A stretch of 64,000 nucleotides of DNA from Microbacterium sp. (GTDB lineage Bacteria > Actinomycetota > Actinomycetes > Actinomycetales > Microbacteriaceae), in NCBI RefSeq assembly GCF_017305435.1, contig NZ_JAFKIP010000005.1, positions 415,580 through 479,579 of the forward strand, read 5' to 3'. The notes below the pieces were generated by a model. That model was not told the origin of the DNA. It searched no databases and saw only the letters and a program-made list of their open reading frames with translations. Shown here one piece after another: positions 1 through 8,727 of this stretch (its first letter is position 1; each line of letters opens with the position of its first letter). Position numbers and translations under genes: made by a program.

Positions 1-915
1 CGCGAGCGGGGCTCCGACGGCGAAGTCGGGCACCTGCGTGACGTTCTGGATGTAGCGCGCGGGCTTCGTGTCGTAGATCGCGGCGACCTCGTCGGGCAGC
101 GGCGCGACGGGCTCGGCGAATCCGCCCGGGAAGTCGCGGCTGGAGAGCGTGCCGACGAGCGAGAGCGCGCCGCCGTCGGCGCGGAGGACGACGGCGGCCC
201 CGGCGATGCCGCCGAGCGAGCGCCACTCGGCGTTGTTCTGCACGAGGACGAGGTAGGTGCGCGGTCCGTCGGCGCCGAGGAGCCCCGGCAGCAACTGCGA
301 CGTGCGGGCGAGGGCGTCGACCGAGGAGGCGACGCGGTCGAAGAGCCGGTCGGCGTCGTCGACGGCGGTCGAGACCGCGCCGATGAGCGGCGCGCGGTCG
401 ATGTCGTCGATGGATGCCGCGGCCCCGGAAGCGACCGAGGCCGCCGCGGCGGCGGGCTCGGCGAGCGGGGCGAGCGCGCTCGTGTCGATGCGGCCGCCGA
501 CGGGGCGCAGCGTGTCCACGGAGATGCCGCTCGCGGACGCCGCGAGCGGCATGAGGGCGCCGGAGAGGAGGTCGTCGGCGGAGCCGGCGACCGTCCCGAA
601 GGCGGCGAGCTGCGGACCGATCCAGGGGACGTGCGCGGCGGCGCTCCAGATCGGGTCGGAGGTGAGCGCGTGGGCCTCGTGCGCCTCGGCGGCGAGCGAC
701 GTGAGCGCCTGCGCGGCGGCATCCGGGTTCTCGGCGAGGTCCGCCGTCACGCCCGCGGCGCCGGACTGCACGCGCTGCAGGTGCCCGTAGGCCGCGGCCC
801 CGCGCACGCCGACCCAGATCGCGCCGAGGAGCAGCACGGCGAGGGCGCCGGCGAGCACCCATGCGAAGATGCGGCCTGCCGTGCGCGCCGGGCGGGGGAG
901 AGTCGGCGTGCTCAT
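1..915 (-). CDS. DUF4012-type membrane-anchored protein (partial, C-terminus beyond window)
   Basis: The reading frame is open on the minus strand from an ATG at 915 to the window edge, so about 305 N-terminal residues are visible. A short basic N-terminus is followed by one strong transmembrane segment (about residues 15-35, VLAGALAVLLLGAIWVGV). A long Ala/Ser-rich extracytoplasmic part follows, with the stretch RTYLVLVQNNAEWRSLGG near residue 225. That phrase (YLVLVQNNAE.R..GG) is the hallmark of the DUF4012 family, which is common in polysaccharide loci of actinobacteria and resembles LytR-CpsA-Psr accessory regions. Its molecular function is unknown. It starts 10 nt after the stop of the degenerate GGDEF gene, so it is probably the last visible gene of the minus-strand signalling operon. 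Family call fairly sure; function open. Confidence 0.72.
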   Translation of the reverse strand, partial: MSTPTLPRPARTAGRIFAWVLAGALAVLLLGAIWVGVRGAAAYGHLQRVQSGAAGVTADLAENPDAAAQALTSLAAEAHEAHALTSDPIWSAAAHVPWIGPQLAAFGTVAGSADDLLSGALMPLAASASGISVDTLRPVGGRIDTSALAPLAEPAAAAASVASGAAASIDDIDRAPLIGAVSTAVDDADRLFDRVASSVDALARTSQLLPGLLGADGPRTYLVLVQNNAEWRSLGGIAGAAVVLRADGGALSLVGTLSSRDFPGGFAEPVAPLPDEVAAIYDTKPARYIQNVTQVPDFAVGAPLA

Positions 916-925
916 CGGATCGATC

Positions 926-2110
926 CTACGGTGCGGCCGGGGTTGCGCCTGCCGCTCCGGCGACGGAGAGCGCCCGCTCCCACCCGTCTCCGCCGGCGAG
1001 CTGGGCGGCGTCGGCGGCGGCGGATGCCGCGGCGACGAGGTCGTCGAGGTCGTAGCCGATCTCACCCGCGCTCGCCCATCCGATGCTCACCGAGAGCCGC
1101 ACGTCGACGGGCTGTTCGGCCGACACCGTCGACACCCGATCGAGCAGTGTGCGCAGGAGGGGCCGGACGCTCGGCTCGTGGCGGGGGAGGAGGACCAGGA
1201 ACCGGGTCGGCTCGACCTGCTCGAGGTCGGCCTCTGCGGGGAAGACGGCGGTGACGTCGTCGGCGAACCGGTCGAGCACGCGGGTGTAGCCGAGTGCCGA
1301 GGATGCCTCGCGCAGCGCGGTCGGGTCGTCGAGGCGCACGTCGAGGACCGACCACCACGAGTCGTCGAGGCGCTCGGCGCGGGCGAGGCGGTCGCGCGCG
1401 ACGGCGCGGAAACCACCGGTCTCCCGCTCTTCAGCGGGCGCCGTCTCGCCCCGCGTGAGCAGGAGCAGAGTGACGAGTGCCGTGACGAGCGCGATCGTCA
1501 TGAGGGTGGGGGCGTATTCGGCGGCGGCGGGCAGGCCGTCGGCGAGGTCGCCGGCGCCGTTCCACGGAGTGCCGGCCGCGATCCACACGACCGCGTACAT
1601 CGCCACGATGGCCGCTCCGACGGTGAGCGGGATGGTGGTGGAGCGGTGCGCGGCGCGGATGCCGGCGAGCTCGATCGCGATGCCGGCTGCCGCGAGGCCG
1701 GCGATGCCCGCCGCGATCGCGCGGGTGACGCCCGCGGCATCCGTGCCGTCGGTGACGGCGAGTACCGCGATGAGGACGGCGGCGACGACGAGGGTCGGGA
1801 CGATCATGACGACGCGGCGCCCGCGGCGGACGCGCACCCCCACCCATACGAGGCCGAGGGCGAGCACGATGAGGCCTCCGATGGCCGCCGGCCACCACGG
1901 GCCGTCGCCGTGCGCGCCGGCGCCGTCCGCGCCGCCTTCGCCGTCGATCGCCACGGCGGCGAAGAAGTAGCTGGCGACCATCGCCGAGACGAACGCGGCC
2001 GACCAGATCGCCGATTCGCGCGTCGGGCGCGGCACGAACCCGAGGCCGATCATGAGGGCGCAGCACAGGGTCGTGAGCGTGATGAGTATCACCGGGAGCT
2101 GATCGATCAC
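926..2110 (-). CDS. Membrane protein with degenerate GGDEF domain
   Basis: A 394-residue protein starting at GTG 2110, which overlaps the stop of the upstream kinase by 4 nt (GTGA). The N-terminal half has about seven hydrophobic segments. The C-terminal part follows the GGDEF fold order: WWSVLDVRLDD, then RFLVLLPRHEPS, then LSVSIGWASAG, then a helix rich in Ala with AAADAAQ. Where a diguanylate cyclase has R-x-GGDEF just before the LVLLP strand, this protein reads EPTRF, so the metal- and GTP-binding signature is missing. I infer a catalytically dead GGDEF used for sensing, GTP or c-di-GMP binding, or dimerisation. It sits downstream of two histidine kinases in one operon. A longer upstream in-frame extension exists but would run through the kinase gene, so I reject it. 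Confidence 0.72.
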   Translation of the reverse strand: MIDQLPVILITLTTLCCALMIGLGFVPRPTRESAIWSAAFVSAMVASYFFAAVAIDGEGGADGAGAHGDGPWWPAAIGGLIVLALGLVWVGVRVRRGRRVVMIVPTLVVAAVLIAVLAVTDGTDAAGVTRAIAAGIAGLAAAGIAIELAGIRAAHRSTTIPLTVGAAIVAMYAVVWIAAGTPWNGAGDLADGLPAAAEYAPTLMTIALVTALVTLLLLTRGETAPAEERETGGFRAVARDRLARAERLDDSWWSVLDVRLDDPTALREASSALGYTRVLDRFADDVTAVFPAEADLEQVEPTRFLVLLPRHEPSVRPLLRTLLDRVSTVSAEQPVDVRLSVSIGWASAGEIGYDLDDLVAAASAAADAAQLAGGDGWERALSVAGAAGATPAAP

Positions 2111-3792
2111 GGGTTCTCTCCGTCCGTTGCGAGTGACTCCTGAGGGTGCTGCGTGGCGAGGGGCAGGCGCACGGTCGCCGTCGTGCCCGCGCCGAGGGCG
2201 CTGTCGAGTGCGATCGTGCCGCCGGTCTCCTCGACGATCGTCCGCGCGATCGACATGCCGAGCCCGGTGCCGGCGATGCCGCTCGCGGTCGCGCTCTGCG
2301 CGCGGAAGTACGGCGCGAAGACGCGATCGAGGTCGCCGGGCGCGATGCCGATGCCGGTGTCGCGCACGGTGAGCACGGCGGTGCCGCCCTCGCGTGCGGC
2401 GCGGAGGGCGACCGTGCCGCCGCGAGGGGTGTACTTGATCGCGTTGCTGACGAGGTTGTCGACGACCTGGCGCATGCGGAATCCCTCGCCGGCGATCGGC
2501 AGGGGATCGGGCGCGTCGAGCGTGATCGTGATGTCGGTGGATGCCGCGGCCGGCGCGAACGCGTCGATGGCGGACGTCGCGACGGCGCGCAGATCGAAGC
2601 CCTGTGCGGGCTCGGTCGCGCGATTCGTGTCGAGGAGCGACGACGTGAGGGTGAGCATGCGCTCGGCGCCGACTTCGATGAGCTCGGCGTGCTCGCGCGC
2701 GGCGGGGCTGAGATCGGGGCTCTCGACGAGGAGGTCGGCGTGACCGAGGATCACCGTGAGGGGGTTGCGCAGCTCGTGCGAGACGGCGCTCGTGGCGGCG
2801 CGTCGGTCGCGGCGCTCCCTCTCGCCGTCGGTGATGTCGACCAGCTCGATGATGGAGATGTCGTCGCCGCCCGCCCTGTCGCCCGGGGTGTCGTCGTGTT
2901 GCTGCGCACGGAGCGCGGCGGCCGACCGCCCCCGGATCGACATCGACAGGGCGCGCCACTGCTCATCGGGCCCGTACAGCCAGAGGACCTCTCCGGTGAT
3001 GCGCTCGCCCCGTGCGGCGCGCGCGATCGAGGTCTGGTCGCGCGGCAGGGCCGTGCCGCGGAAGGCGTCGTACTCGACGGCGCGCGAGGGATGCCGGTAG
3101 TCGGTGTCGTCGTACGCGTACAGCCGCCGGTAGGCGGCATTGCTGAGGTCGATCCGGCCATGCGCGTCGACGCGGGCGAGCGCCGTGCCGATCGACTCGA
3201 ACAGGGCGAGGGAACGCGCCGCATCCCCCGTGCGCCGGGCGAGCGCGCGGTCGAGCTGGCGTGACTGCCGCCGGATGAGGTGGCGATACGCACGCGTGCG
3301 CCGCGCACCCTGGTGGACGGCGACGGCGAGGGAACTGAGGGTCAGGAGCACGATGACGACCTGCAGCGGCGAGGCATCCGGTGACCGCCACTGCGTCAGG
3401 TGGAAGACGAGGATCAGGCTGATCTCGGCGACGATCGTGAGAGCGGTGTAGTACGTCGCGATCCACACGACGGGCAGGATCCAGAGGTAGCCGAGCGCCG
3501 ATTCGGCGCTGGAGAGGAGGCCGATCGCGATCGTGTCGATGAAGGGAACGAGGATCGCGAAGCGGCGTGCGCGGAGCCACGGGGTGACGAGGGCGCCGAT
3601 GGTCGTCGCGGAGAGCAGCGTCAGTCCGCTGAGGAACGCGACGTGGGTGAACAGCTGCGGGTCGAGCAGGGCGACGGCGACGGCGACGGCGACGCTGCTC
3701 AACGCGACGGAGAGCTGCCACTGCCAGACGGAGCGTGCGACGCCGCCGAGCAGCGCGGCATCCGACCAGCGGCTGCGGGAACGAGGGGTCAT
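2107..3792 (-). CDS. Sensor histidine kinase with PAS-like domain
   Basis: A 561-residue membrane histidine kinase. The N-terminus carries about five or six hydrophobic segments (residues 20-165). A PAS-like region follows (FESIGTALARVDAHGRIDLSNAAYRRLYAY). The HisKA H-box is SAVSHELRNPLTVILGHADLL, and the ATPase domain has an intact N-box (VDNLVSNAIKYTP), G1 (DTGIGIAPGDLDRVFAPYF) and G2 (GTGLGMSIA). All catalytic motifs are present, so it should be active. The ATG at 3792 overlaps the stop of the upstream kinase gene (ATGA), and its own stop overlaps the GTG of the GGDEF-like gene. Translational coupling of three signalling proteins is therefore likely. The obvious candidate target is the divergently transcribed single-domain response regulator at 5651. 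Confidence 0.88.
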   Translation of the reverse strand: MTPRSRSRWSDAALLGGVARSVWQWQLSVALSSVAVAVAVALLDPQLFTHVAFLSGLTLLSATTIGALVTPWLRARRFAILVPFIDTIAIGLLSSAESALGYLWILPVVWIATYYTALTIVAEISLILVFHLTQWRSPDASPLQVVIVLLTLSSLAVAVHQGARRTRAYRHLIRRQSRQLDRALARRTGDAARSLALFESIGTALARVDAHGRIDLSNAAYRRLYAYDDTDYRHPSRAVEYDAFRGTALPRDQTSIARAARGERITGEVLWLYGPDEQWRALSMSIRGRSAAALRAQQHDDTPGDRAGGDDISIIELVDITDGERERRDRRAATSAVSHELRNPLTVILGHADLLVESPDLSPAAREHAELIEVGAERMLTLTSSLLDTNRATEPAQGFDLRAVATSAIDAFAPAAASTDITITLDAPDPLPIAGEGFRMRQVVDNLVSNAIKYTPRGGTVALRAAREGGTAVLTVRDTGIGIAPGDLDRVFAPYFRAQSATASGIAGTGLGMSIARTIVEETGGTIALDSALGAGTTATVRLPLATQHPQESLATDGENP

Positions 3793-5594
3793 CGGGCCTC
3801 ACCGCCCGGTTCGGTGATGCTCGCGGTGACGGCGGCGGCGTCGGCGGTGGTGTCGACCGGCTGCTCGGGCGCGAGCTCCGCGGCGGTGTGTGCGGACGGC
3901 AGGCGCAGAATGGCGCGCGTGCCGCGACCCGCCGTGGACTCGATGCGGACGTCGCCGCCGTTGCGGCGGGCGAGCATGCGCGCGATCGTGAGGCCGATGC
4001 CCGTTCCGGGCAGGGCGTCGGCCTCGGCCCGGGCGCCGCGGAAGAACGGGTCGAACGCCTGATCGAGTTCGCTCTCGGGCAGGCCTGGCCCGTCGTCGGC
4101 GATCGTGATGAGGACGTCGTCGCCGCTCTGCTCGGCGGTGACCTCGACGCGGCCGCCCGTCGCGACGAACTTCACCGCGTTGGAGACGAGATGGCGGAGT
4201 GCGCGCTCGGCGTCGGCGCGATCGGCGTGCAGCGCCACGTGCGCCACGTCGACGGTCACCGTGACGCCCCGGACCGCGGATGCCGCAGCGTACGCGGTGA
4301 CGACGGAGGCGGCCAGAGCGGCGGCGGCGACGCTGACGGGCTGCGGCTCGTGGGTGCTCCGCGCGGCCAGCAGGTCGTCGAGCATCGCGGCGAGGCGGTC
4401 GGTGTTGCGGCGGATCGCGTCGACCCAGCCGGCGGCGTCGTCGGGGAGGTCGCGCTCGCCGAGCAGGTCGGCGTAGCCGCTGATGATCGTGACAGGGGTG
4501 CGCAGCTCATGGCTCGTCGTGGAGAGGAACGCCTCACGCTGACGTTCGAGGTCGTATCGCACCTGCAGCGTGGACGTCGTCGCGCGCGCCGCTTCGGCGC
4601 GTTGCTCCGCGGCCTCGAGCGCGACGCGGCCGAGCGCGAGGGCCTCGTTGTGCTCGGTGACGGTCGTGACCGTGAAGATCGCGATGGCGGAGAGGAAGAG
4701 GGTCAGCGTGATGCCGAGGTCGGTCCCTTCGAGCCCCGCGGTCGTGAACGCGCCGAACCCTCGCGTGCTGAACGCGACGAGGAGGACGGCGATCGCGAGC
4801 GCCTCGATGTGCGCGACGAGCGGCGGGAATCGCAGGGCCGCCCAGATGAGCGGCAGGAAGATGAGGAACGCGAGCGGGAGCGGCAGGAGCGGACCGAACC
4901 CGGCGACGACCGCGAGGAGGGCGGCGACGATCTGCACGGTGAGCTCTGTGCGCCGCGGGAACGCGCCGCGCGGCGGGGTGCCGGTGCGTCGCGGGGGATC
5001 GGCACCCCGTGAGACCGGCCGGTCGCGCACGGCGAGCAGGGCGAGCGGCGCGATGAGCATGATCGCGGAGAAGTGGGATGCCGCGGTGATGAGGACGATC
5101 GGCACGGGAGAGGCGCCGGCGGAGACGATGCCGATGACACCCGCCATCAGGCCGTAGGCGACGGCCGCGACCGCTGCGCTCACCGCGAAGCGCACGGAGT
5201 CGGCGGTCGTGCGCAGTACGGCACTGCGGCGTCTGTGAAGGACGAGGACGCACAGCACCACGATCTCGATGGAGTCGGCGGCCGCGAGGACCAACGTGCT
5301 CGCGACTGCCCGCCCGCCCGCGAGCATGCCCAGGGCGTTGGCGGCGAAGATGACGAGGATCGCGAGCGGGCGATGCCGTGCCGGCGCCCGGAGTGCGAGG
5401 ACGGCGCTGAGCCCCGCCGCCGGCCACCAGACCGCGAGCGGCAGGCCCGGGACGGTGAACCGCGTCGCCGCCAGCGCGAGCGCGAAGATGCCGACGCCCG
5501 CCGCGCACCACAGCGCGACCGTCCGGCCACGTGAGGGCGCCGGCGACGTGATGCGCGAACGCGACGCGGCAGGGTCTGCCGTGGGGGCCCTCAT
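3789..5594 (-). CDS. MASE1-type sensor histidine kinase
   Basis: A 601-residue kinase. Residues 25-330 hold about eight hydrophobic segments with the MASE1-like phrase LPLAVWWPAAGLSAVLALRAP near the start, a membrane sensor module used by kinases and cyclic-di-GMP enzymes. A coiled linker (LEAAEQRAEAARATT) leads to the H-box STTSHELRTPVTIISGYADLL, the N-box HLVSNAVKFVATGG, G1 DDGPGLPESELDQAFDPFFRG and G2 GTGIGLTIARML. All are intact. It is the first gene of the minus-strand operon. The start ATG lies 6 nt after a TAGCGT box (5601-5606), a leaderless arrangement. The signal sensed is unknown. Position next to capsule-control genes suggests, but does not prove, a role in surface polysaccharide control. 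Confidence 0.88.
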   Translation of the reverse strand: MRAPTADPAASRSRITSPAPSRGRTVALWCAAGVGIFALALAATRFTVPGLPLAVWWPAAGLSAVLALRAPARHRPLAILVIFAANALGMLAGGRAVASTLVLAAADSIEIVVLCVLVLHRRRSAVLRTTADSVRFAVSAAVAAVAYGLMAGVIGIVSAGASPVPIVLITAASHFSAIMLIAPLALLAVRDRPVSRGADPPRRTGTPPRGAFPRRTELTVQIVAALLAVVAGFGPLLPLPLAFLIFLPLIWAALRFPPLVAHIEALAIAVLLVAFSTRGFGAFTTAGLEGTDLGITLTLFLSAIAIFTVTTVTEHNEALALGRVALEAAEQRAEAARATTSTLQVRYDLERQREAFLSTTSHELRTPVTIISGYADLLGERDLPDDAAGWVDAIRRNTDRLAAMLDDLLAARSTHEPQPVSVAAAALAASVVTAYAAASAVRGVTVTVDVAHVALHADRADAERALRHLVSNAVKFVATGGRVEVTAEQSGDDVLITIADDGPGLPESELDQAFDPFFRGARAEADALPGTGIGLTIARMLARRNGGDVRIESTAGRGTRAILRLPSAHTAAELAPEQPVDTTADAAAVTASITEPGGEAR

Positions 5595-5600
5595 ACGCCT

Positions 5601-5606
5601 ACGCTA
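5601..5606 (-). promoter_or_regulatory. -10 box of leaderless promoter for the MASE1 kinase operon
   Basis: TAGCGT read on the minus strand, with exactly 6 nt to the ATG at 5594. No Shine-Dalgarno fits between. This matches the TANNNT-N6-start pattern of leaderless actinobacterial transcripts. Confidence 0.55.
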
Positions 5607-5650
5607 TCGGTAAGGCACTGGGGACGCCGGGATCATGTTCTGGAGGCTCC

Positions 5651-6016
5651 ATGATGGCGAATGTGCTGGTCGTCGACGACGATGCCGATGTGGCTGCCCT
5701 CGTGCAGGCCGTGCTGACGAGCGAGGGGCACACGGTCGCCGTCGCGGGTGACGGCGCGCGAGCGCTCGCCGAAGCGGCGACGCTCCGCCCCGACGTGGTC
5801 GTGCTCGATTGGATGATGCCCGGTATGACGGGCCTCGACGTGTGCCGGGCGCTGCGTGCCGACGACGCCTACGACGCGACTCGGATCCTGATGCTGACGG
5901 CGCGGTCGGCGCCGAGCGACATCGAGACGGCGCGCGCCGCGGGGGCCGACGACTACGTCGTGAAGCCGTTCGCGCCGCGCGAGCTGCGCCGCCGCGTGTC
6001 GAGCCTCATCGCCTGA
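5651..6016 (+). CDS. Single-domain response regulator (receiver only)
   Basis: A 121-residue CheY-like receiver with nothing after the fold. The acidic pair is D10-D11 (VVDDD), the phospho-acceptor D53 (VVLDWMMPG), the switch T83 (LMLTA) and the conserved K105 (DDYVVKPF), so phosphorylation should work. There is no output domain, so it must act by protein contact or phosphorelay. Two ATG codons stand in tandem (5651 and 5654). GGAGG lies 4 nt before the first and 7 nt before the second, so the second may be the true start. It is divergent from the operon with two histidine kinases and a dead GGDEF, its most likely partners. Confidence 0.9.
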   Translation: MMANVLVVDDDADVAALVQAVLTSEGHTVAVAGDGARALAEAATLRPDVVVLDWMMPGMTGLDVCRALRADDAYDATRILMLTARSAPSDIETARAAGADDYVVKPFAPRELRRRVSSLIA

Positions 6017-6021
6017 GCGGA

Positions 6022-6065
6022 TCGTGCGCGGGCCTGTCGTGCGCGGGCCTGTCGTGAGCGGGTCG
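6022..6065 (+). repeat. 15-bp tandem duplication between convergent genes
   Basis: TCGTGCGCGGGCCTG occurs twice head to tail (6022-6036, 6037-6051), followed by a degenerate third copy (TCGTGAGCGGGTCG). It fills the gap between the response regulator stop and the end of the convergent gene. There is no clear T-rich tail, so it is not a convincing terminator. Confidence 0.7.
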
Positions 6066-6066
6066 T

Positions 6067-7041
6067 TCAGCCGAGCGTGATGATGCGATCGCCGGTCCAG
6101 AGCGCGATCGTCGGGATGTCGCCGCCGGTGCCGTCCGTGGGGATCACGTCGATCGCGAGCGGGCTCGCGGCGTCGGCATCCGCACAGCCGAGGTCGACGG
6201 GGTCGGATGCCGAGGCGAAGTCGGTGACCCGGATGCCGGGGCACGCGGCATCCGCGTGCGCGACGACGACACCCGCGTCGCTCACGGCGAGCGCGCGGGC
6301 GTCGCCGACGAGAGGCGTCCACGTGCCGTCGGTGCGGAGGTAGGCGGAGCCGTCGCAGAGGAGGGCGACCCCGCCCCCGCCCTGCCGGAGTCCGGAGGGC
6401 GCGCTGCACGGCGCGGTCACCGTCTGGCCCTCGATGACGACCGAGCCCGTCGCCGAGAGGTAGGTGTCGGTGGCGAAGATGTCGGGGTAGGGCTCCCAGA
6501 ACTGCCCGTCGGTGTAGGTGCGCATCGTGGTCGTGGTGCACGCGGCGCCGGTGTCGACGACGGCGGTCGCGTTGCGACCGCCGAAGGAGGTGAGGCTCCG
6601 TACGTGGGCGATGCTGCCGTTCGCGGGGGTGACGTTCTGCCACGTCTGGCCGCCGTCGGCCGATCGTTCGACGTGCGCGGGCGGCCCGCCGGCCGCGCCG
6701 CCCGCCTGGCCGGTCGGGGTGCACGTGCCCGCGGTGGCGCGCCACATGGCGTCGGCCCCGACCGTGAGGAGGCGCTCGGCGGCGCCCGCGCCGCCGAGCG
6801 CGGGCGCGACCCCGGAGCCGGTGGGCGTTGGGGTCGGGGTCGGCGTCGCGCTGGCGGCGGGCGTGCGCGCGAAGGAGTAGGTCGGGGCGGGCTGCGCGGT
6901 CGCCCCGCCGGGGGCGACCGCGCGGACCTCGCGCAGGGCGGCGATGCTCAAGGCGATGACGGCGACGGCGAGGATGGTGACGCCGACCGCTGTGGCGATG
7001 GTGCCGCCCCGCGTCGCCGCGATCGGGCGTGTGCGGGGCAT
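6067..7041 (-). CDS. Membrane-anchored extracellular protein with one Asp-box
   Basis: A 324-residue protein. It has a basic N-terminus, one TM segment (about residues 13-36), then a low-complexity Thr/Pro linker (ATPTPTPTPTGSG) and an extracytoplasmic domain of about 240 residues. That domain contains RSADGGQTWQNVTP, a textbook Asp-box (S-x-D-x-G-x-T-W) of sialidase/BNR beta-propellers, and four or five Cys that could form disulfides. Only one Asp-box is clear, so a full propeller is not shown. The ATG lies 3 nt after the stop of the tyrosine kinase gene, which argues for co-transcription and a surface or polysaccharide-related role. The family is not identified further. Confidence 0.65.
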   Translation of the reverse strand: MPRTRPIAATRGGTIATAVGVTILAVAVIALSIAALREVRAVAPGGATAQPAPTYSFARTPAASATPTPTPTPTGSGVAPALGGAGAAERLLTVGADAMWRATAGTCTPTGQAGGAAGGPPAHVERSADGGQTWQNVTPANGSIAHVRSLTSFGGRNATAVVDTGAACTTTTMRTYTDGQFWEPYPDIFATDTYLSATGSVVIEGQTVTAPCSAPSGLRQGGGGVALLCDGSAYLRTDGTWTPLVGDARALAVSDAGVVVAHADAACPGIRVTDFASASDPVDLGCADADAASPLAIDVIPTDGTGGDIPTIALWTGDRIITLG

Positions 7042-7044
7042 GGG

Positions 7045-8583
7045 TCAGCTCTCCCTGTCGGCCTGTCGCGCCTCGCGTCGGGTGTCGAAGCCGAGCTCGT
7101 CGAGCGTCGGAACGTCGGATGCCGGGCCGTCGACGACGTTCGGAACGTCGGGCACGGTCGCGACGGGGGCGGTGCGGCGGCGCTTGGCCTCCTTGCGGGA
7201 GGGCTTGGCGGGTGCCTCGCGGTAGCCGTACCCGTAGCCATAGCCGTACCCGTAGGCGGCGTAGTACGAGTCGGGCCCGCGCGTGGGAACCATCGACATG
7301 ACGAACCCGGCGAGCTTCGCTCCGACCGTGACGAGTGCCTCGGCGGCGCCGGTGAGTTGGTGCTTCGTCGTGCGCCCGGCGGCGACGACGAGCAGGGCTC
7401 CGCTCGTCGCGCGCGCGAGGATCGCGGCATCCGTCACCGGGAGCAGCGGGGGAGCGTCGCAGAGCACGACGTCGAAGTCGCGCTCGAGCGCCTCGAGGAG
7501 GGTGCTCATCTGACGCGACCCGAGCAGCTCGCTCGGGTTCGGCGGCACCTTGCCGGCGGGCAGGACGTAGAGCGACCGGCCGCCCCAGGGCAGCATGACG
7601 TCTCCGACGCGCGCGCGGCCGATCAGGACGTCGGTGAGGCCGACGCCGCCCTCGATGCCGAGGTACTCGGCGACCTTCGGCTTGCGCAGGTCGGTGTCGA
7701 GCAGCGCGACGCGCTTGCCGGCGTCGGCGAGGGCGATCGCGAGGTTGATGGTCGTGGTCGACTTGCCCTCGCTGGGGATCGAGCTCGTGATGACGAAGCT
7801 CGCCCGCCCGCCCATGTCGAGGAACTGCAGGTTGGTGCGGAGGGCGCGGAACGACTCGGCGCGCGGGCTGAGCGGGTCGGCGTGGACGATGAGCGGGCGC
7901 TCTTTCGCCTTCGTGTCGTACGCGATCGCGCCGATGGCCGGGGCGTTCGTGATCTGCTCGGCGTCGCGCGGCGTGCGGACGCGGTTGTCGAGGGTCGTCC
8001 GCAGGACGGCGATGCCGATGCCGAGCGCGAGCCCGACGAGCGTGCCGAGTGCGAGGTTGAGCGGCACGTTCGGGCTCGACGGCTTGAGTGCCGGCTGCGC
8101 GTCGCTCACGCGGCTGAGGCGGATGGGGCTCGTCCCGTCGGCGGCCTCCGGTTCGAGCTGCGGGACCGCGGCGGAGAGGCTCGCGGCGATCGCGTTGGCG
8201 ATGTCGGCGGCGCGCACCGGGTCGGGGTCGGAGACGGTGACCGTGATGAGCGTGGAGTTCAGGGCCGAGGATGCCGAGACGTCGGGCTTCAGCTCGGCGG
8301 CCGTGATGCCGAGGTCGAGGTCGGCGATGACGGGGTTGAGCACGACCGGGGTCGTCACGAGCCCGACGTAGGTGTTCATGCGCGCCTGCGTGAAGTTGGA
8401 GCCCTGCTGCAGCTCCGCCGCGGTGCCGCCGGCCTGCGTCGAGACGAAGACGGTGCTCGACGACTCGTAGATCGGGGTGCGGGTGAGCGAGTAGCCCGCG
8501 GCCGCTCCGAGCCCGACGAGAGTCAACACGACGATCACGAGCCAGTTCTTGCGGAGGATGCGGATGTAGTCGCTGAGCTCCAT
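7045..8583 (-). CDS. Polysaccharide co-polymerase / bacterial tyrosine kinase (Wzc/CpsD-like fusion)
   Basis: A 512-residue one-piece BY-kinase. The N-terminal Wzz domain begins MELSDYIRILRKNW with TM1 near residues 15-37. TM2 is near residues 178-200 (LGTLVGLALGIGIAVL). The cytoplasmic kinase has Walker A PSEGKST, Walker A' LLDTDLRKP and Walker B VVLCDAPP. The C-terminus has a tyrosine cluster (YYAAYGYGYGYGYGYR) followed by a Lys/Arg-rich end. Such kinases autophosphorylate the cluster and cycle with a phosphatase to set chain length and export in Wzx/Wzy systems. The initiating transferase, Wzx and Wzy homologues and a low-molecular-weight phosphatase all lie within 14 kb. I chose the ATG at 8583 because MELSDYIRI is the usual family N-terminus; an ATG 33 nt upstream is less likely. 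Confidence 0.9.
   Translation of the reverse strand: MELSDYIRILRKNWLVIVVLTLVGLGAAAGYSLTRTPIYESSSTVFVSTQAGGTAAELQQGSNFTQARMNTYVGLVTTPVVLNPVIADLDLGITAAELKPDVSASSALNSTLITVTVSDPDPVRAADIANAIAASLSAAVPQLEPEAADGTSPIRLSRVSDAQPALKPSSPNVPLNLALGTLVGLALGIGIAVLRTTLDNRVRTPRDAEQITNAPAIGAIAYDTKAKERPLIVHADPLSPRAESFRALRTNLQFLDMGGRASFVITSSIPSEGKSTTTINLAIALADAGKRVALLDTDLRKPKVAEYLGIEGGVGLTDVLIGRARVGDVMLPWGGRSLYVLPAGKVPPNPSELLGSRQMSTLLEALERDFDVVLCDAPPLLPVTDAAILARATSGALLVVAAGRTTKHQLTGAAEALVTVGAKLAGFVMSMVPTRGPDSYYAAYGYGYGYGYGYREAPAKPSRKEAKRRRTAPVATVPDVPNVVDGPASDVPTLDELGFDTRREARQADRES
7222..7257 (-). repeat. Short repeats encoding the Gly-Tyr tail
   Basis: An imperfect 18-bp duplication (GTAGCCGTACCC-type units on the plus strand) encodes alternating Gly-Tyr at the C-terminus of the tyrosine kinase. 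Slippage here would change the number of phosphorylatable tyrosines in steps of one GY pair. Confidence 0.6.
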
Positions 8584-8727
8584 GGTGCCTCTCGGGGGGA
8601 TGCGCTGCCGGATCATGAGGGCCGGCGGTGACGGGATCAGTCTGCCACAGCGTGCGTTTCGGGCCGGTGACGAGCGGATGCCGAGGTGATGGCGGCGGCG
8701 CGCGCCCCGGCATCCCCCTACGGGCGC

